Source: Paenibacillus melissococcoides (lineage in GTDB: Bacteria; Bacillota; Bacilli; Paenibacillales; Paenibacillaceae). From it: a stretch of DNA of 64,000 nt. Below, piece by piece: positions 35,707 to 43,891 of the stretch (position 1 is the stretch's first letter; each line of letters starts with the position of its first letter). Where the stretch lies: positions 51,341 through 115,340 of the forward strand of contig CALYLO010000016.1 of NCBI GenBank assembly GCA_944800085.1, in the 5' to 3' direction. A program made the position numbers and the translations under genes. The notes under the pieces were generated by a model. It saw nothing but the letters and a program-made list of their open reading frames with translations, ran no database searches and had not been told where the DNA came from.

Positions 35707-36491
35707 ACAGAGATCAGATTAATTCAACGATGCAAGGATGGATGGATACGCAGCGCAAGAAAGAGATCGTATTCATCGAAAATGGACGAGCAGTAACAGA
35801 CAGCTTAACGGTAGCGGAAGTGTTCGGTAAAGAACACGCCAGAGTAATGCGGGACATTCGTGAATTGCAATGTAGCGACAATTTCCGGGTCGGCAATTTC
35901 GCCGAGTCAACGTACACGAACGCACAAGGTCGAGATATGCCAAGGTATTTGATTAACGAGAAAGGATTTACGCTCCTGGCAATGGGATATACCGGACAAA
36001 AAGCGATGGAGTTTAAGGAACGATACATTGCCGAATTCGAACGGATGCGGCAGCAGCTTCAAGGGGGCGTGAACATCGGGCAACTTAGTCCTCAACTCCA
36101 ATTACTAATCAATATGGAGCAGGGCATGAAGCAACTGGAGGCCCGGCAGCAGTCCACGGAGCAGACGATCACAACGATTAAGGAAACATTCCTGCAGCGT
36201 GACGATGATTGGAGAAAATCAATTAACAGCATGTTGAACGCAGCAGCGCGCCGGCTGAATGAAAATTACCGGGACTTGCGCTCCCTCAGTTACGACACGC
36301 TGGAACTGCGTGGGAAATGCGACTTGAAGCGCCGCCTTGCCAACCTCCGCGACCGTCTGGCGGATTCAGGCGCCACAAAAACACGGATCAACGATACGAA
36401 CCGGTTAGATGTCATCGAGTCGGACCAGCGCCTGAAAGAAATCTACACCACCATAGTAAAGGAATTAAGCATTGGTTCTATAGCCAATTAA
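35703..36491 (+). CDS. Rha family regulator with ORF6C domain
   Basis: 262 residues. The N-terminal 110 form the Rha (phage regulatory protein) domain: VAEVFGKEHARVMRDIREL, NFAESTYTNAQGRDMPRYLI, KGFTLLAMGYTG. A coiled-coil linker (about 125-160) leads to an ORF6C-like C-terminal domain. Such proteins act as antirepressors or early regulators in temperate phages. RBS aaaggag lies ahead of the ATG. Confidence 0.9.
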   Translation: MNRDQINSTMQGWMDTQRKKEIVFIENGRAVTDSLTVAEVFGKEHARVMRDIRELQCSDNFRVGNFAESTYTNAQGRDMPRYLINEKGFTLLAMGYTGQKAMEFKERYIAEFERMRQQLQGGVNIGQLSPQLQLLINMEQGMKQLEARQQSTEQTITTIKETFLQRDDDWRKSINSMLNAAARRLNENYRDLRSLSYDTLELRGKCDLKRRLANLRDRLADSGATKTRINDTNRLDVIESDQRLKEIYTTIVKELSIGSIAN

Positions 36492-36508
36492 GAAAGGGGA
36501 ATGAACAA

Positions 36509-36700
36509 TTGAAAGCCAAAATTATCGTTTTGGTGAGTGGCGATGTATACGAGGATGTTGAAATAAACGAAGTTAGAAAAGGTGTCCTGCCGAAGGAGAT
36601 GGATTCTATGGTTGAACTTTCATTCGGCAAGACAAGAATTTACATCAATGCTGCCATGATCGTCTCTTTAGAGCCTGATGTACAGGTAAAGGCCTTGTAG
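36509..36700 (+). CDS. Small hypothetical phage protein
   Basis: 63 residues starting at TTG 36509, eight bases after aaagggg (the nearby ATG 36501 is out of frame and stops after two codons). Beta-rich looking, without recognised motif. Confidence 0.5.
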   Translation: MKAKIIVLVSGDVYEDVEINEVRKGVLPKEMDSMVELSFGKTRIYINAAMIVSLEPDVQVKAL

Positions 36701-36829
36701 TTACTTCTTTTTAGTCTGAGATAGAGCACTCCCCGCGACTTTCTTTGAAGCTGCGCTCTATCTATTGTCGCGTAAGATTTTGGAGGCAGTAGAAGCTACT
36801 TTTTTCGATGTTTGCTTCTTGTTAGGCAT
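36701..36829 (-). pseudogene. Small antisense Lys/Ala/Ser-rich phage protein with internal TAG
   Basis: On the minus strand an ATG at 36829 with ggaggtga upstream gives MPNKKQTSKKVASTASKILR, three more residues, then TAG, after which the same frame continues SAASKKVAGSALSQTKKK to TAA at 36701. The whole resembles a family of roughly 45-residue phage proteins with a TSK..A..ASK.LR start and a KS.AGSALSQ end that I recall from Gram-positive prophages. A nonsense mutation at codon 24 therefore splits it. It is the only minus-strand gene in this part of the early region. Confidence 0.6.
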
Positions 36830-36920
36830 AGTATCACCTCCCTTCAATGGTGTCTGGACAACTCTATTTTAGCGGGGAAGGTTGAGAGATTACAGCCAAA
36901 ATAAGGAAAGGGGGATGAAC

Positions 36921-37028
36921 ATGTTAAAGGGTGGAAAGCGCAAAGGAAACAAATTGTACGTCAAGCACGGCGATAAATGGATCGAAATCCTGGAGGCCGC
37001 AAGGATTATGGAGGGTGATGACAAGTGA
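36921..37028 (+). CDS. Small basic hypothetical protein
   Basis: 35 residues (MLKGGKRKGNKLYVKHGDKW and onward). aaaggggg lies six bases upstream. Its end overlaps the GTG of the next small gene (GTGA). Unknown function. Confidence 0.5.
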   Translation: MLKGGKRKGNKLYVKHGDKWIEILEAARIMEGDDK

Positions 37029-37171
37029 AAACAGATGAGAGCCCATGGATCGCCGCGGCGTGTGATGCGGATCGGAATACGTGCCAGCTTACTCGGTATC
37101 TCGTGTTCGGGACGGTAGGCGGGGCGCAGGCGTGGTACGAAGCATTAAGAGAGGAGGTAGAGGAGGCATGA
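37025..37171 (+). CDS. Small hypothetical phage protein
   Basis: 48 residues from GTG 37025, overlapping the preceding gene by four bases and the next by four (ATGA). ggagggtga lies upstream. The tight coupling supports translation; the sequence has no recognised motif. Confidence 0.5.
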   Translation: MKTDESPWIAAACDADRNTCQLTRYLVFGTVGGAQAWYEALREEVEEA

Positions 37172-37332
37172 CGCAGCAACTGGAAGCGCGGATTGAACAA
37201 GCAATCGAGGAATACACGCCGCTCTACGATCGGTATTTAGACGAGCCTGACGAAACGATTAGAGCGGAGCTGAAGGCTCAAATGGTGGCGATTGGGCGGA
37301 AGTATGGGTTCGATGGTGGGTTAGCATCATGA
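37168..37332 (+). CDS. Small acidic hypothetical phage protein
   Basis: 54 residues, largely helical and acidic (EQAIEEYTPLYDRYLDEPDE). Start ATG 37168 overlaps the previous stop; a gaggaggtagaggagg stretch upstream is a strong binding site. Confidence 0.6.
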   Translation: MTQQLEARIEQAIEEYTPLYDRYLDEPDETIRAELKAQMVAIGRKYGFDGGLAS

Positions 37333-37514
37333 GGCCGGAATGCGGATGCGGGTGGCCGGCTGAATATCTAGTGTACAAACACCGGGAACCGCATTGCTTG
37401 GATTGTTTGCTAGAAGCGCTTGAGTGCTCAGGGTTTGATGTCATCGTAAGTAAACCAGTGGATTGGGGTGAATGGTATGAGACTCGCGGTGAGAATCAAA
37501 GCGGTGGACGATAA
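37329..37514 (+). CDS. Small cysteine-containing hypothetical protein
   Basis: 61 residues with Cys-Gly-Cys near the start and Cys-Leu-Asp-Cys at about 23-26, a possible zinc site. ATG overlaps the previous stop (ATGA). Confidence 0.55.
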   Translation: MRPECGCGWPAEYLVYKHREPHCLDCLLEALECSGFDVIVSKPVDWGEWYETRGENQSGGR

Positions 37515-37650
37515 GGACGCACAAATGTGCTTGACACAAGTCGGGGGGAGCATTGTTTTCCCGGACGGGAAGCCGCCACAATTTCAATTTCCAACAAAGG
37601 AACTTCACGCTGAATACTGCCGGTTGCTTCGAGAGAAGCGACAAAAGTAA
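37477..37650 (+). CDS. Small hypothetical phage protein
   Basis: 57 residues (MRLAVRIKAVDDKDAQMCLT and onward), starting inside the previous gene in another frame with ttggggtga upstream. No family recognised. Confidence 0.5.
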   Translation: MRLAVRIKAVDDKDAQMCLTQVGGSIVFPDGKPPQFQFPTKELHAEYCRLLREKRQK

Positions 37651-37737
37651 ATTAGCCGCGGGGTAGGAGCCGCAGCTAATCGAAAACTCAAACGAATACA
37701 ATTACGTGCATTATATCACAAATTCAGGAGGGATCAA

Positions 37738-37754
37738 GCATGAGTTTCGATGAT
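37738..37754. repeat. Left target-site duplication of the IS
   Basis: GCATGAGTTTCGATGAT, identical to 39229-39245. It contains the original start codon and first codons of the recombination gene, still preceded here by its native binding site aggaggga. Confidence 0.92.
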
Positions 37755-39228
37755 TGTTGTTCTTCTGTGATAATGTCACCCTATAACTGTTCTGAGATAA
37801 TGTCACTATGGGACAGGAGATATTGACATTGACGAAAGCAGAAATGAAGAAGGTACTCGTTGTGGAGAAAATCATAGATGGGCGGATGACCAATAGGGAG
37901 GGAGCGGCAGCGCTGGGTTTATCAGAACGCCAAGTCATTCGGCTAAAGAAGAAATACCAATCCGGAAAAGGAGCACAAGAACTTATACACAAGAATCGGG
38001 GGAAACAGCCTCATCACGCCCTTCCCAATGAAGTGAAGGAACGAATCGTTGAGCTGTACACAGCCAAGTATTACGGAAGCAATTGCTGCCACTTCGCAGA
38101 GCTTCTTGAGGAGCATGAATCGTTGACACTGAGCGCTTCCAGCGTGAGACGTATCCTTCTGGCTAGTGGGCTCAAGCAAGCCAAGCAGCGGCGTCGCAGT
38201 AAAGCCCATCCGCCACGGGAACGCAAACCGCAAGCCGGCATGCTGTGGCAGATTGACGCAACTCCTTATGCATGGTTGGAGGATCGGGCTTCATCCTTTA
38301 CGCTGCATGCTGCGATTGACGATGCAACAGGTACCGTTGTCGGTGCCGTCTTTCGTCCGAACGAATGCCGGGAGGCCTACTCTCTAGTCATGCAGCAAGG
38401 GATAGAAAAATACGGGGTTCCCCTTGGGCTTTACAGTGATCGGCATACGATTTTCCGGTCGCCTAACGAAAAGCTGACGCTCGAGCAAGAGCTCGCTGGG
38501 GAGACCAAACCGCTCTCCCACTTCGGCAAAGCGATGGCTGACTTGCATATTGAGCACATCAAGGCAATTACACCGCAAGCCAAGGGACGGGTAGAACGCC
38601 TCTGGCAAACATTTCAGGATCGCTTGGTGATCGAACTGCGGCTTCTTGGCATCAAGACGCTGGAAGAGGCGAACGCGGCTCTGCCCAGCCTATTGCAGAA
38701 GCACAATCACAAATTTGCCATAGAGCCAAAAATGACCGATTCGGCTTACCTGAAGCTTGATCCGTCTATCGATTTAAATCATGTGTTCACGCTTCGCAAT
38801 TATCGGCAACTCGGGACCGGAAACACCCTCTCGTACAACGGAAAGTGCTATACCCTTGCCCAGCCTGCTTCCCTTCGTCTGGATGCAAAAACGACGGTTG
38901 AAGTGCGGGAGACGTTAACAGGGGATGTATTGTTGTGGCACCAAGGCCAGCCCTGGGCACTCAAAGAAACTCAGAAGCCACAGCGCAAGACGTCTGGATC
39001 AAAAAAGGCGAGTTCTGCGTCGCCACGCAAACCCGCCCAGAATCATCCGTGGAAAACCACGTATGATAACACTAAAAATAAGCGTACCACAAAAAACAGT
39101 TCGTTCCAAGATGCAATGTATTCGCAACATAATAGCTATGCAGAGGTCACCTGGTAAGGCTGACCTCTGATCACACAAGTGACATTTTCATAGCACAGTT
39201 AAAGTGACATTTTCACAGACGATTGACA
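37755..39228 (+). mobile_element. IS1202-like (ISNCY) insertion sequence
   Basis: 1474 bp, bounded by TGT...ACA and an exact 17-bp target duplication. Related ends: TCTGTGATAATGTCAC on the left, and on the right, read inversely, TCTGTGAAAATGTCAC. Each end has a second internal copy of the TGACATT motif (37796 and 39180), as known for IS1202-type elements, which also make unusually long duplications. One transposase gene. Confidence 0.92.
37808..39157 (+). CDS. ISNCY/IS1202 family transposase
   Basis: DDE transposase, 449 residues. N-terminal HTH (MTNREGAAALGLSERQVIRL, about 30-50) and an rve-type integrase core (about 150-300) with the first Asp in WQIDATPYAW, the second in LYSDRHTIF and the Glu in GRVERLWQTFQDRL. 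The C-terminus is a basic tail. Frame is intact, so the element may still be mobile. Confidence 0.92.
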   Translation: MGQEILTLTKAEMKKVLVVEKIIDGRMTNREGAAALGLSERQVIRLKKKYQSGKGAQELIHKNRGKQPHHALPNEVKERIVELYTAKYYGSNCCHFAELLEEHESLTLSASSVRRILLASGLKQAKQRRRSKAHPPRERKPQAGMLWQIDATPYAWLEDRASSFTLHAAIDDATGTVVGAVFRPNECREAYSLVMQQGIEKYGVPLGLYSDRHTIFRSPNEKLTLEQELAGETKPLSHFGKAMADLHIEHIKAITPQAKGRVERLWQTFQDRLVIELRLLGIKTLEEANAALPSLLQKHNHKFAIEPKMTDSAYLKLDPSIDLNHVFTLRNYRQLGTGNTLSYNGKCYTLAQPASLRLDAKTTVEVRETLTGDVLLWHQGQPWALKETQKPQRKTSGSKKASSASPRKPAQNHPWKTTYDNTKNKRTTKNSSFQDAMYSQHNSYAEVTW

Positions 39229-39245
39229 GCATGAGTTTCGATGAT
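39229..39245. repeat. Right target-site duplication of the IS
   Basis: Second copy of the 17-bp GCATGAGTTTCGATGAT. It recreates the start codon of the downstream gene but without the upstream binding site. Confidence 0.92.
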
Positions 39246-40139
39246 ACGCAACAAATGGACTATTCCAATTACATGCTGCCGACCGAGGCGCCGCCGCTAC
39301 CGTCAGTTACGGCTCAGTTGGCTACCACGCGGCAAACGGAAGAGGTTAAGGCCGCGATCTTCATGGCGAAGCAGTTCCCGCGGGATCAACAGTTTGCTTA
39401 TAACCGAATTATGACGGCATGCCAGCGCAAGAAGTTGGCCGAAGAGGCTGAATATGAGTTTCCGCGCGGAGGAAGCAAGGTAAGTGGTCCATCAATCCGG
39501 CTCGCAGAGGTTCTGGCCCAGAACTGGGGCAACATCGACTACGGCTTGATTGAGTTGGAGCAGCGGCCGGGAGAATCCAAGGTGATGGCCTATGCATGGG
39601 ACATTGAGACAAACACGCGTCGACAGATGACGTTTACAGCGCGGCACGAGACAAAAAAGAAGGGTAGCATCAGTAAGCTAAATGATCCTCGTGATATCTA
39701 CGAACTGGTAGCTAACCTGGGGGCGCGGCGAATGCGCGCGTGTATAATGGGTGTAATTCCGGGCGATATCGTTGACGCTGCGCTCGAACAGTGCCGGCAG
39801 ACACTTAAAAACGGTTACTCGGAACCTTTGACCGACCGGTTGCGGAAGGCATTCCAGCAATTCCAAGAAAAATACGGAGTCAGCAAAGAGATGATCGAGG
39901 AGTATATCGGATGCGACCAAGAAGCTTTTACCGAGAATGACTATCTGCGTTTAAGGAACGTCTGGAAGGCTCTCAGAGACGGCATGGCGAAGCGAGAGGA
40001 CTATTTCACTATCAAGCCCGTTGTGCAGCCTACAAAGGCCGAGGAAGAGTTCCTGAAGCAGCAGGAAGCGAAGGCAGATAAGAAGGTCAAGAAGGATAAG
40101 GCTGGAGGCGAAGCCGATGCTGCAGCTGAACAGCAGTAA
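39231..40139 (+). CDS. Probable phage single-strand annealing/recombination protein
   Basis: 302 residues. The conserved stretch QFPRDQQFAYNRIMTACQRK, GGSKVSGPSIRLAEVLAQNW and LVANLGARRMRACIMGVIPG is typical of a phage protein found beside RecE-like exonucleases; an annealing role is inferred from that partner. The C-terminus is lysine-rich. The IS abuts its start codon: the reading frame is complete but the native ribosome binding site is now 1.5 kb away. An in-frame GTG at 39204 within the IS end is an alternative start. Expression may therefore be impaired. Confidence 0.7.
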   Translation: MSFDDTQQMDYSNYMLPTEAPPLPSVTAQLATTRQTEEVKAAIFMAKQFPRDQQFAYNRIMTACQRKKLAEEAEYEFPRGGSKVSGPSIRLAEVLAQNWGNIDYGLIELEQRPGESKVMAYAWDIETNTRRQMTFTARHETKKKGSISKLNDPRDIYELVANLGARRMRACIMGVIPGDIVDAALEQCRQTLKNGYSEPLTDRLRKAFQQFQEKYGVSKEMIEEYIGCDQEAFTENDYLRLRNVWKALRDGMAKREDYFTIKPVVQPTKAEEEFLKQQEAKADKKVKKDKAGGEADAAAEQQ

Positions 40140-40920
40140 CTATTATTCGGCAGAAGCGAATTGGGAGTATATGAGCAATAGTCAGTATAAGGACTTCCGG
40201 GCATGTGAAGCAATGGCAATGGCGAAGTTGGAAGGTTGGCAGGAGCCTCCTTCTGACGCCCTCCTATTAGGCTCATATGTGCATGCCTATTTCGAGGGGG
40301 CAGAGGCATTTGAGTCATTTAAGGTTGCTACTCCAGAACTGATATCTAGTAAGGGTCCGACTAAGGGGAAATTGAAATGTCAGTACCGGGACGCTGAGGC
40401 CATGATATCGGCACTTGAGAACGATCCTTTATGCATGTTCCTGCTTCAAGGTCAGAAGGAAGTAATTATGTCGGCAGAGTTCACTGGAACATGGTGGAAA
40501 ATCAAAATGGACAACTATGCTCCCGACCGACTGCGCTTTAGCGACATCAAGACAGTACAAAACATCAGCAAGGAGACGTGGGACCCAGAGAACGGCTATG
40601 TATCATTTGTCGAGGCGCAGGGTTATGTGACGCAGATGGCTTTGTACGCAGAGATAGAGCGGCGAAAACTCGGGCGGGACGGCTGGATAGAACCGTACAT
40701 CGTGGCCGTGTCTAAAGAGGACCCACCGGACAAGGCGGCGATCAGTATTAACGCCTATGATATACAGCGGGCGTTGGATGAGGTTGAAAGGTACATGCCG
40801 CGGATCCTAACGGTAAAGTCCGGCCAAGAAGAACCAGAACGTTGTGAGCGCTGCAGGTATTGTCGGGGAACGAAGGTGTTGAACCGGATCATCCACTATT
40901 CGGAGTTGATTGCGAGATGA
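40117..40920 (+). CDS. PD-(D/E)XK exonuclease, RecE/ExoVIII-like
   Basis: 267-residue phage nuclease with the LLLGSYVHAYFEG opening helix, MSAEFTGTWWKIKMDNY with the first metal Asp, FSDIKTVQNI (D-x-K type), and Q-containing QGYVTQMALYA helix, matching the PDDEXK-like exonuclease 8 family. It would resect DNA ends for annealing by the preceding gene product, which it overlaps by 23 bases. A C-terminal Cys cluster (CERCRYCRG) may hold a metal. Confidence 0.85.
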   Translation: MLQLNSSNYYSAEANWEYMSNSQYKDFRACEAMAMAKLEGWQEPPSDALLLGSYVHAYFEGAEAFESFKVATPELISSKGPTKGKLKCQYRDAEAMISALENDPLCMFLLQGQKEVIMSAEFTGTWWKIKMDNYAPDRLRFSDIKTVQNISKETWDPENGYVSFVEAQGYVTQMALYAEIERRKLGRDGWIEPYIVAVSKEDPPDKAAISINAYDIQRALDEVERYMPRILTVKSGQEEPERCERCRYCRGTKVLNRIIHYSELIAR

Positions 40921-41240
40921 CACTATCATTCAATCCGGTGCCGAAGCCGGGGAAGAGCAAGCGCATGAAACTAACGCAGAAGCAGATGGGCGATATAAGC
41001 CCGTCTGTGGATGCGGAACTAAAGGAACGGAGCAAGGGCATATGTGAAATTTGTGAGAAGGCATGGGCAACAGAGAGGGCGCACCTGACCGGACGGAAAC
41101 AGCTTGATTGGAAAACCAAGGTTACGGATCTGCTGCATCTTTGCACAGACTGTCACCGGTGGCTGGACGGCACACAAGAAGGCATACGGTTCAGACGATT
41201 GGTAGCGCACATAATCAATACGGTATTAGGGAGAAGGTGA
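40917..41240 (+). CDS. HNH-type zinc-binding phage protein
   Basis: 107 residues. Two cysteine pairs (CEICEKAW and CTDCHRW) and the ERAHLTGRKQ segment suggest an HNH-like metal fold. ATG overlaps the stop of the exonuclease gene (ATGA). Probably a recombination or nuclease accessory protein. Confidence 0.65.
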   Translation: MTLSFNPVPKPGKSKRMKLTQKQMGDISPSVDAELKERSKGICEICEKAWATERAHLTGRKQLDWKTKVTDLLHLCTDCHRWLDGTQEGIRFRRLVAHIINTVLGRR

Positions 41241-41245
41241 AATAC

Positions 41246-41461
41246 ATGCGGGGTCAGATTAGTCCTAAACGACAAGCAATTTTTGAGTTTATTAAAGAAC
41301 ATGTACTTGCAAAAGGGTATCCACCAACAGTGCGAGAGATTGGGCAAAAGGTGGGACTTGCATCCACAAGCACAGTGCAACGTCATATTGATGCCTTAGA
41401 AGCACAAGGGAAGATCAGACGCAAGCCAAACAGTCCTCGAACAATAGAAATTATTTTATAA
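41246..41461 (+). CDS. LexA-like DNA-binding domain protein
   Basis: 71 residues that match only the N-terminal winged HTH of LexA (ISPKRQAIFEFIKEHV, GYPPTVREIGQKVGLASTST). There is no protease domain. It may compete for LexA sites or serve as an early phage regulator. RBS gagaaggtga. Confidence 0.85.
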   Translation: MRGQISPKRQAIFEFIKEHVLAKGYPPTVREIGQKVGLASTSTVQRHIDALEAQGKIRRKPNSPRTIEIIL

Positions 41462-41474
41462 GCAGGTGGGTGGT

Positions 41475-42413
41475 ATGCAAGGCTGGATAAAACTTCATAG
41501 AAAGATCCGATACAATGCCATTTTTAACAATCATCAATTGTATCGGCTATGGACAATCTGCTTGCTTACGGCAACCCATAAACGGCGCGAGCAGATTGTC
41601 GGGAATCAGACAGTTTTGCTCGAGCCAGGACAATTTGTAACCGGTAGATTTGAGCTTCATTCGGAGTATAACAGCGGTCTAAAGAAGAAGGATCAAGTTT
41701 CAGAATATACCGTTTGGAGATGGCTGATGTCGCTCGAAAAAGGCGGATTTTTGAGCATCAAAACGAGCAACAAATTTAGCGTCGTAACCATTGATAACTG
41801 GGCACTTTATCAAGGTTCAGACAACGATGATGAGCAACAAAACGAGCAGCAAGTGAGCAACAAACGAGCAACAAATGAGCAACAAATGAGCACAAACAAG
41901 AATGTAAAGAATAAAGAGAATGAAAAGAATGATGAGAAAGATAGTTGTTGTTCGGATGATATCGAATCAATCTTTGGACTGAATGAAAAACAGGATCCCG
42001 TTCCTGATACTTCAGATACGGACTCTGAACCAATGATTTCAGTTCACGAATATCGACAGAAGGTTGCTTATAAGTATCTTAGTCGCAGAGGCAAAGGCTT
42101 CTACCTTACGAAGATAGACGAGGATGAGGTAGATAGTTACATTGTCGAACGCATACCGTTACGAGTAGTGCTGCAAGGCATAGATTATTCCTTTGACAAC
42201 TTCAAGCCAAAGCACAACCGCGATGAGATTAAAAGCTTGAAATACTGTTCCCCAGTCATATTTTCTCTTTACGCCCAGCAAGGTACCGTTCCCGCTGCAG
42301 AGGCGTCGGGTGCCGTCCCGGAGGTGGATGCCGTTCCGCCCGGAGAGAAAGGCAAGGAGAACGTAATAGATTTGCTTGAGCAACTCAAGAAAATGCGAGG
42401 TGATACCGGTTGA
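41475..42413 (+). CDS. Phage replication protein, DnaD-like N-terminus
   Basis: 312 residues. The first 110 (GWIKLHRKIRYNAIFNN, LLTATHKRREQIV, VSEYTVWRWLMSLEKGGFLSI) are the winged-helix domain of phage replisome organisers. A low-complexity linker of Gln/Asn/Lys (EQQNEQQVSNKRATNEQQ, coded by gagcaacaaa-like repeats) leads to a C-terminal part with VSEK-like helices. It overlaps the helicase-loader gene, as expected for an initiation pair. Confidence 0.78.
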   Translation: MQGWIKLHRKIRYNAIFNNHQLYRLWTICLLTATHKRREQIVGNQTVLLEPGQFVTGRFELHSEYNSGLKKKDQVSEYTVWRWLMSLEKGGFLSIKTSNKFSVVTIDNWALYQGSDNDDEQQNEQQVSNKRATNEQQMSTNKNVKNKENEKNDEKDSCCSDDIESIFGLNEKQDPVPDTSDTDSEPMISVHEYRQKVAYKYLSRRGKGFYLTKIDEDEVDSYIVERIPLRVVLQGIDYSFDNFKPKHNRDEIKSLKYCSPVIFSLYAQQGTVPAAEASGAVPEVDAVPPGEKGKENVIDLLEQLKKMRGDTG

Positions 42414-43360
42414 AAGATATGGGCGCGGTCTTAGGTGAAGCTAAGGTAATCCCGCCGAATTACAAAGAACGTCTGGCGCGTATGGAAGCAGAACTTGAGC
42501 ATCACCCGGATATAGTTGCGCTCAAGGAAAAGTTTCCTGATTGCGACCTAAAGAAGAGCAAGAAAAGCGAGCTATATAACTATACCCGTAATTGTGATAA
42601 TTGCCGGGCTTGTACGGGGCTGGATACCTGCCAAAACGAGTTTCCTGGGCATAGGTTGGTGCCAGATTCGGATCCGCCGTACCTGGAACTGCTCAACTTC
42701 CGGCTGCTGCCGTGCCATTTACAACAGGCTTTAAACAAGCAGCAGAAAATAAAACACATGATTAAAAGCCATCATATGCCAGCATCAATAACAGAATCAT
42801 CGTTTGAACAATTGGACGTCGATCCGCAGCGGCAGGCAGCCATAACAGAATGTATGAAATACTGCTTGGATTTTAAAGAGGGTGAAACGGTCAAAGGCCT
42901 GTATCTTTACGGGGGCATGGGGATCGGGAAAACGAAAATCATTGGAGCAGTCGCCCATGAGTTGGCTAACCGTAGTGTAGCGGTCGCAATGGTGTATGTC
43001 CCGGATTTTCTGGAAGAAGTGAAAGGTGCTATATCGACCAATACAGTCAGCGAGAAGTTGGATGCAATACGAGATGTGGATGTACTGATACTGGACGACA
43101 TTGGGGCCGAGCCGTTGACGACTTGGACAAGGGATGAAGTGTTAGGGCCAGTACTGCAGCGGCGTATGGAGCAAAAGCCTACGCTATATACTTCGAACCT
43201 CACAATGACCGAGCTGGAAAGGCACCTTAGCAACGTGAAGGACTTCGACAAGATGGAACCGCAGCAGCACAAGAAGAAGGCGGCACGGATTATGGAACGG
43301 ATCGAACCGTGGGTAAAGTTGATTCATGTAAACGGACGGAATAGGAGGAGAAATCCATGA
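42410..43360 (+). CDS. DnaI/DnaC-like helicase loader ATPase
   Basis: AAA+ ATPase loading the replicative helicase, 316 residues. N-terminal part with a cysteine zinc site (CDNCRACTGLDTCQN); Walker A GGMGIGKT at about 170, Walker B VLILDDIGAEPLT, and the sensor TSNLTMTELE. TTG 42410 with aggtgat upstream overlaps the previous stop; ATG 42419 is the alternative. Confidence 0.9.
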   Translation: MKDMGAVLGEAKVIPPNYKERLARMEAELEHHPDIVALKEKFPDCDLKKSKKSELYNYTRNCDNCRACTGLDTCQNEFPGHRLVPDSDPPYLELLNFRLLPCHLQQALNKQQKIKHMIKSHHMPASITESSFEQLDVDPQRQAAITECMKYCLDFKEGETVKGLYLYGGMGIGKTKIIGAVAHELANRSVAVAMVYVPDFLEEVKGAISTNTVSEKLDAIRDVDVLILDDIGAEPLTTWTRDEVLGPVLQRRMEQKPTLYTSNLTMTELERHLSNVKDFDKMEPQQHKKKAARIMERIEPWVKLIHVNGRNRRRNP

Positions 43361-43461
43361 AAACTTGCACTATTTGCGGCGGTAGTAAGGTGGTTATCAA
43401 GCGCATAGGGGCAATGACGCAGTTCGGACCGTGCCCCAATTGCAAAGAGGGTTCGAGATGA
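43357..43461 (+). CDS. Small zinc-ribbon protein
   Basis: 34 residues with CTICGG and CPNCKE, a complete two-pair zinc knuckle. ATGA overlaps at both ends and an aggagg site support it. Function unknown. Confidence 0.6.
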   Translation: MKTCTICGGSKVVIKRIGAMTQFGPCPNCKEGSR

Positions 43462-43661
43462 TAGACGGATTCGCGTACAAGTCAGGAAAGAAGCCTGTGC
43501 CTCGCAGAGATCCCGAGAGGGACGACAGAGACCGGAAGGCGAGTGACGTTGTAGAGCGGCAAATGACGCCAGAGGAACGGGAGCGGATGGAAAAGATCGG
43601 CCCATACCGGGATCGCGATGGTCAGAAGCGCCGGCCCAGCCCGTATCCGGGAAGGTGGTAG
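43458..43661 (+). CDS. Small charged hypothetical protein
   Basis: 67 residues, very rich in Arg, Asp and Glu (RRDPERDDRDRKASDV). ATGA overlap with the previous gene. No family recognised. Confidence 0.55.
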   Translation: MIDGFAYKSGKKPVPRRDPERDDRDRKASDVVERQMTPEERERMEKIGPYRDRDGQKRRPSPYPGRW

Positions 43662-43663
43662 AG

Positions 43664-43891
43664 ATGGCATATATCGCATGTGACGACATGGATTTTATGT
43701 GGGAACAAAGGGATCTTGAAGTATTCCGGCAGATGTGGAAAGAAGGCTTTTGTGTAACGGATATTGCCCGTGCGTTCGCCCGGGATGCAGACGAAATAGG
43801 GCTATTGGTAATGGACCAGAAACGGAAAGGACATATCAGAAACCGCCCAGGAGGAGCATTAGGGAGGAGGATGCCAGATGGAATACGGTAA
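43664..43891 (+). CDS. Small HTH-like hypothetical protein
   Basis: 75 residues; WKEGFCVTDIARAFARDADE looks like a sigma-70-region-4 type HTH. gaaggtgg lies upstream. It overlaps recU by 14 bases. Confidence 0.55.
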   Translation: MAYIACDDMDFMWEQRDLEVFRQMWKEGFCVTDIARAFARDADEIGLLVMDQKRKGHIRNRPGGALGRRMPDGIR

